Source of the DNA: Ignavibacteriales bacterium
GTDB lineage: Bacteria > Bacteroidota > Ignavibacteria > Ignavibacteriales > Melioribacteraceae
DNA: 64,000 bases
Direction of reading: 5' to 3'
NCBI GenBank assembly: GCA_020635285.1
Contig: JACKAB010000007.1
Location: forward strand, 372,001 to 436,000
Part shown: positions 56,748-64,000 of the stretch, in pieces
Numbering within the stretch: position 1 is the first letter of the stretch
Layout: each line of letters starts with the position of its first letter
Notes under the pieces: model-generated
The model's database searches: none
The model's input: only the letters and a program-made list of their open reading frames with translations
What the model was told of the DNA's origin: nothing
Position numbers and translations under genes: made by a program

Positions 56748-59700
56748 ATGACTCTTAAACTTATAACTTATAGTTACATATTGCTACTTTGCTTAAACCC
56801 ACTTTTTGCACAGAACAAGATTTTAATAAACGAATTATTATCATCAAATATTAACGGATTAGTTGATAATGAATCTGGCGAATATTCTGATTGGATTGAA
56901 CTTTATAATCCAAATGATTCATTGGTTGATATTTCTGGTTTTTACCTTTCTGATAAACATGAAGACCCATTTTTGTGGAGATTTCCTAATAATACTTTTA
57001 TTGATTCAAACTCGTTTTTAATTGTTTGGGCTGATGATAAAAATTATGAACTGCATACTAACTTTAAACTTAGTAATGATGGCGAAAAATTATTTCTATA
57101 TTCTAAAGATTCAGTTTTAGTTGACTCAATAACTTATGGTAAACAACGCGATGATGTTTCTGTTGGCAGAGATACAAGTAATTTCGAATGGTTATTTTTT
57201 GATGAACCAACACCTGGGAAAATGAATTTGACAAAAAGGGTAAGACCAATAACAAACTTTCTGATAAACCAATATTTTCAATTGAAAGCGGATTTTATTC
57301 ATCAAGTGTAATTCTAGAAATCACCTCCGAAGATAGTAGTGAAATTTATTATACCTTAGATGGCTCGACTCCTTTCAAATCATCAGCACAATTATATACA
57401 GAACCAATTAATATTGATTCAACTTCAATAGTATCCGCAATTTCTATTGAACAAAACAAACTTTCCAGCAACGTAGTTTCAAAATCATTTTTTATTGATG
57501 TGGATACAGAACTGCCCGTAATTTCTATAACAACCGACCCGAAAAATCTTTGGGATGATAATATCGGAATTTATACAAAGGGAACTAATGGCATAAGTTT
57601 TTGGAGTGTAAAGGCTAATTATTGGCAAGAATGGGAACGACCGGCAAAAGTTGAATTTTTTGAAGATGACAAAACAATAGCATTTGAATTAAATGCCGGA
57701 ATATCTATAAATGGAGCTAGAAGAAATATGCTCCAAAAGTCATTAAGAATTTTTGCTAGAGATAAATACGGAGCCCCTTCAATTAATTATAAAATATTTC
57801 CGGATAAAGAAATAAGAAATTTCACTTCACTTGTTTTAAGGAATGGCGGCTACCCCGAATTTATTTCAACATTGTTTAGAGATGGATTTATCCAAACATT
57901 AATTTCAAATGAAATGGATATTGATTATCAAGCTTACAGACCGAGCATTCTTTATTTAAATGGCAAGTATTGGGGAATTTATAATATTCGCGAAAAACAA
58001 AATGAAGAATACTTAAAAGAAAATAATGGAGTGGATCCAGATAATTTAGATATTCTTGAAAACAATATGGTAGTTGTTGAAGGTGATAGTAACCATTACC
58101 AAAATATGATTGATTTTATTTCAGCAAATGATTTATCTATTCAAGAAAATTATGATTCAGTGAAAAATTTTATGGAGATTGATAATTTTATTAATTATCA
58201 AATTGCACAATTATATATAGCAAATGCTGATTGGCCTGGAAATAATATTAAATTTTGGCGACCCAAAACTAACGATGGGAAATGGAGATGGCTAATATTT
58301 GATCTTGATGGAGGTTTTGGATTATGGCACAATTATGATTTTAATTCAATAGAATTTGCAACTGAAGAAAACAGTTCAGAATGGAATAACGCTCCTTGGT
58401 CAACATTCCTTTTTAGAAATTTATTAAAGAATCAAGAATTTGCAGATGAATTTGTTCAAAGGTTTGCCGCATATTTAAGCTATAGTTTTAACAGAGAAGA
58501 TGTAATAGAGTTAATGACTTCATTCCAAAATAGAATAGAAAAAGAGATTCCCAATCACATAAATAGATGGGCTCCTAACTGTTCAATTACTAATCCGGAA
58601 TCTAAAGATGGCTGCATGTTTGAAGATATTTCAACATGGTACGAAAATATAAATATAGTTAAAGAATTTGCAGTCAAAAGACCAAATTATGTAATGGAAC
58701 ATTTGATGAATTACTTTTCCATTTCTGATACAATAAAAGTTTTAGTTTCTTCAAATAGTACTGAAGGTGGAAATGTTTTTGTTAATGAAGTTAATTCCAA
58801 GTTTGGTGTTGAGGCTAAACTTTTTAGCGAGAAAAAAATAACATTTCTTGCTAAACCAAAAGCCGGATATAGATTCGTTGGATGGAAGGGCGATATTACT
58901 GCAAAAATTCCAACTTTAGAAATATTACGACAAGATGATTTTTCTATTGAAGCAGTTTTTCAACCGATAAATAATTCAGTAGTTCCTTCAATTATAAATA
59001 GTGATTTGGTTCTAACTGCAGGTAATAGTCCGTATTATACAGAGGATGATATTTATATTTATGAAGATGCAACTCTTACAATTGAACCTGGAGTTGAATT
59101 AAATTTATCAGCAGAAAAAAGTATTTATGTTTATGGTAATATAGAAATGTTTGGTATCGAAGAAGATCCTATCTTAATAAAATCCTCAGTAACTGGCATT
59201 AATTGGGGGTCAATTAATTTTGTTAATGCAAAGAAAAAATCAAAAATATTCCATACAAAAATAAGTGGTACTAGTAATGGTAAAGATAAAATTGATCAAA
59301 TCGGGGGGATATCCAGTTTCAATTCTGATTTAGAATTGAACTATGTTGAAATGGATAATGTACAATTCCCAATTTTTATACAGTATGGAAATTTCGTAAT
59401 GAGAAACAGTAAAATTCACACGGAAGTCACTTCCGATTTTGTGAATGTTAAATATGGCAAAGCTGTAATTGAAAATTGCGAGTTTATTGGAAACCTTGCT
59501 CCGGATACTGATGCTATTGATTATGATGATGTTAATGCTGGGATAATAAGAAGAAATAAAATTCATAGTTTTTATGGTGATAATAGTGATGCTATTGATA
59601 TTGGAGAAGGAGCTAAAGATATTTTAATAGAAGAAAACTTAATCTATAATTGTTCAGATAAAGGTGTCTCTATTGGCCAAGAATCAACCGCAATTATAAA

Positions 59701-60892
59701 AGGTAACGTAATTGCTAATTGTAATCTGGGAGTTGGAATTAAAGATGACAAATCATATGGTTTTATTGACCATAATACGTTTTACAATAATAATATTGCA
59801 GTTTCTTGTTTTGAAAAAAATATTGGAAGAGGCGGGGGTAAAGCAGATATAACCAATTCAATTTTATCAAACTCAACAGAATCAGATATTTTTGCCGATC
59901 AATTTTCTGAAATTAATATTTCATATTCTCTATCCGATAAAAACAACATTGAGGGAGTAGGAAATTTATTTGGAGAACCAAATTTCTTAAATCCAGATTC
60001 ATTAGATTTTAGAATTAGCGAAAGCTCTCTTGCTTTTAATAGTGGCGACCCAAATTATAAACTAGATGCTGATGGCAGCAGAACCAATATGGGTGCTTCT
60101 TTTTATAATTTTGTAAACTTTAATAAAATTGTAATTACAGAAATAAATTATCACTCAAGTGTTAATTTTAATACAAAAGATTGGATTGAATTTTATAATC
60201 CAAATAAAAACTCGGTTGATCTTTCCGGTTGGATTTTTAAAGATAGCGAAGATGCACATATCTATACCTTTCCTTCAAATGCAATTTTAGGAGCGGAAAA
60301 ATATTTAATTCTATCTGAAGATATCACAGAGTTTAAAACATTTTATCCAACCACAAAAAATGTGATTGGTAATTTTGATTTTGGTTTGAATAACTCTGGA
60401 GAGACCGTAAGGTTATTTGATAATTATGGAAACATAATTGATTCATTAACATATGATGATAAAGATCCTTGGCCCATTGATGCTGATGGGAATGGTTATA
60501 CATTGCAGTTAATAAATCACGAACTTGATAATTCGCTTGCAGAAAATTGGGCTTCCCCAATAATTTATGGTACACCTGGAAATCTTAATATTGTTTCTGA
60601 TATTGAAAATGATGAAGTAAAAATACCTAAAGAATATTCATTATCACAAAATTATCCAAATCCGTTTAATCCAAGCACATCAATTAAATTTGAAATTCCT
60701 AAGAACGCAAATGTGACATTGAAAGTATTTGATGTACTGGGAAGAGAATTAAGAACTATTGTGGATAAAAATATGAAAGCCGGTTCTTATATTTTCCAGT
60801 TCAATGCAATTTATCTTTCAAGTGGTATTTATTTTTATCAGTTAATTGCAAATGATTTTCATAAAACTTATAAAATGATTTTATTAAAGTAA
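56748..60892 (+). CDS. Secreted CotH-kinase protein with lamin-tail domains, beta-helix and T9SS tail (one frameshift)
   Basis: This is one gene of about 1381 codons with an indel near 57245. A signal peptide (ending LNPLFAQ) is followed by a lamin-tail domain (NKILINELLSSNI, DWIELYNPNDSLVDISGFYLSD). After the shift comes a chitobiase-like segment (IYYTLDGSTPFKSSAQLY). A CotH spore-coat-kinase-like domain follows (INGARRNMLQKSLRIFARDKYG, LYLNGKYWGIYNIREKQNEEYL, WLIFDLDGGFG). Then come an InlB/Listeria-type repeat-like segment, a right-handed beta-helix, a second lamin-tail domain (DWIEFYNPNKNSVDLSGWIF) and a type IX sorting domain (LSQNYPNPFNPSTSIKFEI to the final KMILLK). It should be exported and attached to the cell surface. 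Its substrate is unknown. Confidence 0.87.
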
Positions 60893-61003
60893 AATCATTT
60901 TATAAAAAATAGTGTCAAACGTAATCAAATCTCTATTATTTATTTAAAGTATATCTTTATCTGCTTTTTATTATTTTTAAATTTTAAAATTTTACAATAA
61001 CGT

Positions 61004-62065
61004 ATGCTAAAAAATCGAAATATAATCTTTGCAATTATCATTTTAATATTGATAATCTTTCTAATTCTTCCAATTGAATATCCTAGAACAATAAAATCCA
61101 AAGGGAAGCTTCTCCCTTATAAAACTTGGACTTTAGCAAAAGGAACAGATGGCAGACTTATAACATCTCTAAATGATAACTTGACGGGCATTAATGATGG
61201 TTTTACAGTGACTCAATTTGAGCGGGGCGATGCAGTTCAGTTTAAATTAAAAACCGAAGTAATTTCTAAAGACTTTATAAGTAAAGGCGATACAATTGGT
61301 TATGTAATTTCAAACATTATTGAAAAAGATATTGAAAAATTAAAAGGTGAACTTGAAACTGCGAAAGCCTCGCTCAACATTCAAACAAGCAGCGAAAAAG
61401 AATCTGTAATTGATGCTGAAAAAAGTAAATTAGTTTTTGCAGAAAAAGAATTGGAAGAACAGACAAAAGTGTTTGATAGAAAAAAACTATTGTTTGAACG
61501 TCAGTTAATATCGCAGCAAGAATATGAGGCAGATGAGGCTAAGTTTGAGCTAGCTAAAATAAATGTTAACATTGCAAAAGAAAGATTACGAACAGTACAA
61601 AGCGGAGCAAAAAAAGAAGAAATAAATTTTGCTGCATCACAAATAAGTGCTTTAGAGAATGAAATTAGAATTCTGCAAAAAAGATATGAAAGTAATAATA
61701 TAGTTACGCCAATTGGAGGAAATGTTAATAAAACTTTTTCTTCCGATACCTTATTGGTGATTAATGATACAAGTAAAAATGTAATTTTAATTCCAGTTAA
61801 ATGGAGTGATATTAACAAAATACAGGTCAATCAAAGCGTAATTATTTCTTCTGCCGAAGTTGATGAAGTGATAAATGGTAAAATTATATCAATTGGAAAT
61901 AATGTAAAAACTGCTAATAACTTTCAATATGTTTTAGTAACTGTTATCTCCGAGGACAGGATGAAGCAGCTAAAATCTGGGTTGTACGTTGATTGCAAAA
62001 TAGAATGCGGCTCTGAAACAGCTCTTGATATTCTATCCGATTTTTTAAAACCAATCTTCAAATAG
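61004..62065 (+). CDS. HlyD-type membrane-fusion protein
   Basis: This 353-residue protein has one N-terminal membrane helix (residues 7-24) and a split biotinyl-lipoyl-like barrel. A long helical hairpin follows (EKDIEKLKGELETAKASL through QISALENEIRILQKRY), then a C-terminal beta region (VTPIGGNVNKTF, IPVKWSDINKIQVNQSVII). This is the layout of periplasmic adaptor proteins of efflux and type I export systems. No transporter or outer-membrane channel gene is adjacent. It sits between CotH and VTC genes and starts 112 bp after CotH, so it may serve secretion or envelope assembly linked to them. Confidence 0.75.
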   Translation: MLKNRNIIFAIIILILIIFLILPIEYPRTIKSKGKLLPYKTWTLAKGTDGRLITSLNDNLTGINDGFTVTQFERGDAVQFKLKTEVISKDFISKGDTIGYVISNIIEKDIEKLKGELETAKASLNIQTSSEKESVIDAEKSKLVFAEKELEEQTKVFDRKKLLFERQLISQQEYEADEAKFELAKINVNIAKERLRTVQSGAKKEEINFAASQISALENEIRILQKRYESNNIVTPIGGNVNKTFSSDTLLVINDTSKNVILIPVKWSDINKIQVNQSVIISSAEVDEVINGKIISIGNNVKTANNFQYVLVTVISEDRMKQLKSGLYVDCKIECGSETALDILSDFLKPIFK

Positions 62066-62071
62066 AATATC

Positions 62072-62863
62072 ATGAGATTAGAATATAAATTTTTAGTAAA
62101 TAATTATGATTTAGAACGGTTAAGAAAAAAACTATTACCTTTTGTTGAGTTAGATCAATTTGTAAAAGAAAGTAACGGAAATGAGTATACAGTAAGAAGC
62201 ATATATTTTGATTCATCCAATTTTGATTATTATCATGAAAAAATAGATGGAATTAAAATTAGAAAAAAATTAAGAATAAGAAGTTACGATACTAAAGCAG
62301 ATAACAATTTGGTTTTTTTAGAAATTAAAAATAAGTATGATAATTTTATTGGTAAAAATAGGGCACCTATTTTATTTCATAATCTAAAAAATTTATTAAA
62401 TACAAATGAAATTGAAACTTACGCCTTAACGAATAACGGGTATTCAAATTCTTTGCAAGATGGCGAAAAATTTATGCACCATATTTATAAAAGCGGAATG
62501 AAACCAACAATTTTAATTGTATATGAGCGCGAAGCTTTTTTCTCAAAGTTTGATAATAGTTTAAGAATCACTTTTGATAAAAATATTAGATTTTACGATA
62601 ATCCTAATATTGATAGTCTTTATAGAGATTCTGATTTAGAAATCGCAACTCCAAACCATTTTGTATTAGAGCTTAAATTTAATAACGGTTATCCAAAGTG
62701 GCTGCAGGATATCGTTCAAGAGTTTGGATTAATTAGAAGATCGGTTTCTAAGTATACAATTTGTATTGATTCATCAAAAAGAATTAATCCGATGCGAAAG
62801 AATTTAAGTACATCAAATTACTCATTATTCTATGACCAGAATAATGAAGAAGGAATATTTTAA
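62072..62863 (+). CDS. VTC-domain (polyphosphate-polymerase-like) protein
   Basis: This 263-residue protein belongs to the VTC/triphosphate-tunnel-type family. It starts RLEYKFLVNNYDLERLRKKL and has TVRSIYFDSSNFDYYHEKIDG. Basic-acidic strand pairs follow (KIRKKLRIRSY, VFLEIKNKY, TILIVYEREAFF, FVLELKFNNGYPKW), which in characterised members line a tunnel binding phosphate chains. Eukaryotic VTC makes polyphosphate; bacterial members are mostly uncharacterised. It starts 6 bp after the membrane-fusion gene and ends 2 bp before the DUF4956 gene, a tight operon. The VTC-DUF4956-CotH grouping is known from other bacteria. Confidence 0.83.
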   Translation: MRLEYKFLVNNYDLERLRKKLLPFVELDQFVKESNGNEYTVRSIYFDSSNFDYYHEKIDGIKIRKKLRIRSYDTKADNNLVFLEIKNKYDNFIGKNRAPILFHNLKNLLNTNEIETYALTNNGYSNSLQDGEKFMHHIYKSGMKPTILIVYEREAFFSKFDNSLRITFDKNIRFYDNPNIDSLYRDSDLEIATPNHFVLELKFNNGYPKWLQDIVQEFGLIRRSVSKYTICIDSSKRINPMRKNLSTSNYSLFYDQNNEEGIF

Positions 62864-62865
62864 AT

Positions 62866-63540
62866 ATGCTGCAAGATATTAATAATATTTTTAATGTTGG
62901 AATTACACCCCAAGAAATGTTTCTAAATTTATTAGTCGGTTTAGTTGCGGGAATAATCATTTCAATTTTTTATCGTAAATCATATAATGGTCCGGGTTAC
63001 CAGGCATCATTTGTAAACTCGTTGATTTTATTGGTTATAATCACATCAATTGTAATAATGGTGATTGGAAATAATCTTGCGCGTGCATTTGGTTTAGTCG
63101 GTGCCATGTCAATTATTAGATTTAGAACCGCTGTTAAAGAAACTCAAGATATAATGTATATTTTCTTTGCCCTTGCAATTGGTATGGCTGTTGGAGTTGG
63201 ACAGCACGGACTAGCAATTTTTAGTTCTTTCTTTATTGGAATAATTACTTATGTGCTTTCTAAATCAAAATTTTCCACACCAATTAAAAGTGACCTTTTG
63301 CTTCAGTTTACATATAATGCAAATGGAAATGGAGTTGCAGATTACACAAAATTGATTAATGATTATTGCAAAAATAGTAAGTTAATAAATGCCAAAGCTA
63401 TTGGTTCAGAAGAAATGTTAGAACTCTCCTATTATGTTGGATTTAGGAATAAAGAAAAAACCACAGAATTTGTTCAAAAATTAAGAAAAATTGAAGGTGT
63501 GCTTAACGTAAACCTTTTTTATGATGAAGAATATTTTTAA
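62866..63540 (+). CDS. DUF4956 membrane protein
   Basis: This 224-residue protein has four hydrophobic helices in the first 130 residues (NLLVGLVAGIIISIFY, LILLVIITSIVIMVI, ARAFGLVGAMSIIRFRTAVKE, HGLAIFSSFFIGIITYVL) and a soluble C-terminal domain of about 85 residues. The GLVGAMSIIRFRT motif is characteristic of DUF4956. The helical arrangement resembles MgtC-like membrane proteins. Function is unknown. It follows the VTC gene by 2 bp, and its soluble domain may face the cytoplasm with the VTC protein. Confidence 0.82.
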   Translation: MLQDINNIFNVGITPQEMFLNLLVGLVAGIIISIFYRKSYNGPGYQASFVNSLILLVIITSIVIMVIGNNLARAFGLVGAMSIIRFRTAVKETQDIMYIFFALAIGMAVGVGQHGLAIFSSFFIGIITYVLSKSKFSTPIKSDLLLQFTYNANGNGVADYTKLINDYCKNSKLINAKAIGSEEMLELSYYVGFRNKEKTTEFVQKLRKIEGVLNVNLFYDEEYF

Positions 63541-63607
63541 ACTAATTCTTACTTCCTAAAGACATTAAATCTTATTAAATTATCTTTTCAACTACGAAAG
63601 GTATGTT

Positions 63608-64000
63608 ATGAAAACAAAATTTCTCATGCCTCTATTTTTATTTCTATTTTTTTCAATGATTTCACTTTCTCAAAATGATGAAAGCTGGAAAGTTTATGAT
63701 GATTCTGAAGTCGCAGAAATTAGAATCACTATGAATCCAGGTGATTTGCAATATCTGTACGACTATCCTGAGAAAGAAAATGATTCAATGATGGTTTCAA
63801 GTATTAATTTCAAAAATGCATTAATTGATGAAACTATAGACTCAGTTGGAATAAGAATAAGAGGGAATACATCAAGGGAATCTGCAAAAAAATCTTTTAA
63901 GCTTTCTTTTAATACATTCATAAAAGGCAGAAAATTTTATTCACTTGAAAAAATGAATTTAAATGGAGAACATAATGATCCTTCAATTATTAGGAGCAAA
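63608..64000 (+). CDS. CotH-kinase family protein, N-terminal part (cut by window end)
   Basis: The first 131 codons are inside the window. A signal peptide (MKTKFLMPLFLFLFFSMISLSQ) is followed by the start of a CotH domain: VAEIRITMNPGDLQYLYDYPE, then VGIRIRGNTSRESAKKSFKLSFNTF and MNLNGEHNDPSIIRSK, all typical of the family's N-terminal half. It lies 67 bp after the DUF4956 gene and is likely in the same operon. It is a second, divergent CotH copy, without the lamin-tail domain that opens the first. Confidence 0.88.
   Translation, partial: MKTKFLMPLFLFLFFSMISLSQNDESWKVYDDSEVAEIRITMNPGDLQYLYDYPEKENDSMMVSSINFKNALIDETIDSVGIRIRGNTSRESAKKSFKLSFNTFIKGRKFYSLEKMNLNGEHNDPSIIRSK

Noticed and set aside
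1..64000. tRNA, rRNA, insertion sequences, prophage or integrase genes.
   Set aside because: None could be supported by sequence motifs in the window.

Overview
The window is AT-rich bacterial DNA, most likely from the Ignavibacteria/Chlorobi side of the Bacteroidota. The clues are a type IX secretion sorting tail (NYPNPFNPST near 60650), a short primary sigma factor of about 286 residues, a TonB receptor with a carboxypeptidase-like N-terminal domain, many SxxC-type lipoproteins and an Rnf complex. No tRNA, rRNA, CRISPR array or transposase was seen.

Layout. 0-8.2 kb: a short-chain dehydrogenase, the zwf-pgl pair of the oxidative pentose phosphate pathway, a lipocalin-like lipoprotein, a frameshifted TonB receptor with a small lipoprotein, a squalene-cyclase-like protein and RseC. 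8.2-13.4 kb: a full Rnf complex in the order C-D-G-E-A-(palindrome)-B, followed by RseC. 13.6-20.2 kb: a dimethylargininase-like hydrolase, a lipoprotein MsrA-MsrB fusion, a two-repeat lipoprotein, an MtfA-like peptidase with a SEC-C tail and an OmpR-type two-component pair. 20.4-27.3 kb: one uninterrupted gene of 2322 codons encoding a cyclic-nucleotide-binding domain, a giant coiled coil and a STAS domain. 27.3-36.9 kb: an electron-transfer cassette made of a b-type cytochrome-like membrane protein, a membrane-anchored ferredoxin/flavin reductase fusion, a 20-CXXCH cytochrome, a 46-CXXCH cytochrome and an outer-membrane barrel. 36.9-39.8 kb: PhzF, a PLP decarboxylase and MarC. 39.8-46.5 kb: a giant aminotransferase plus P-loop kinase-like gene (about 1943 codons, hidden by one indel) with a 258-residue partner. 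46.9-55.6 kb: the primary sigma factor, then trpL-trpEGDCF-aroF-trpBA with a leader-peptide attenuator. 55.6-64 kb: a VOC-domain lipoprotein, then CotH, membrane-fusion protein, VTC, DUF4956 and a second CotH gene cut by the window end.

How the genes work together. zwf/pgl supply NADPH and Rnf couples ferredoxin and NADH to an ion gradient. The 27-37 kb cassette could carry electrons from a cytoplasmic ferredoxin/NAD(P)H pool through a membrane b-cytochrome and up to 66 c-type hemes towards the outer membrane; a Crp/Fnr-type palindrome lies upstream of it. The two-component system appears to control itself and the nearby two-repeat lipoprotein through GTGATA direct repeats with an 11-bp period.

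Quality caveat. About a dozen genes are broken by single-base indels, many in homopolymers, with the protein sequence continuing cleanly in another frame. They cluster (5.5-5.7, 16.9-19.3, 27.9-30.2, 37.4-38.1, 51.4-52.3 kb), while very long genes elsewhere are intact. I read most as sequencing or assembly errors rather than decay, but cannot prove it from one sequence. Genes needing several corrections are typed as pseudogene only because they cannot be translated as given.
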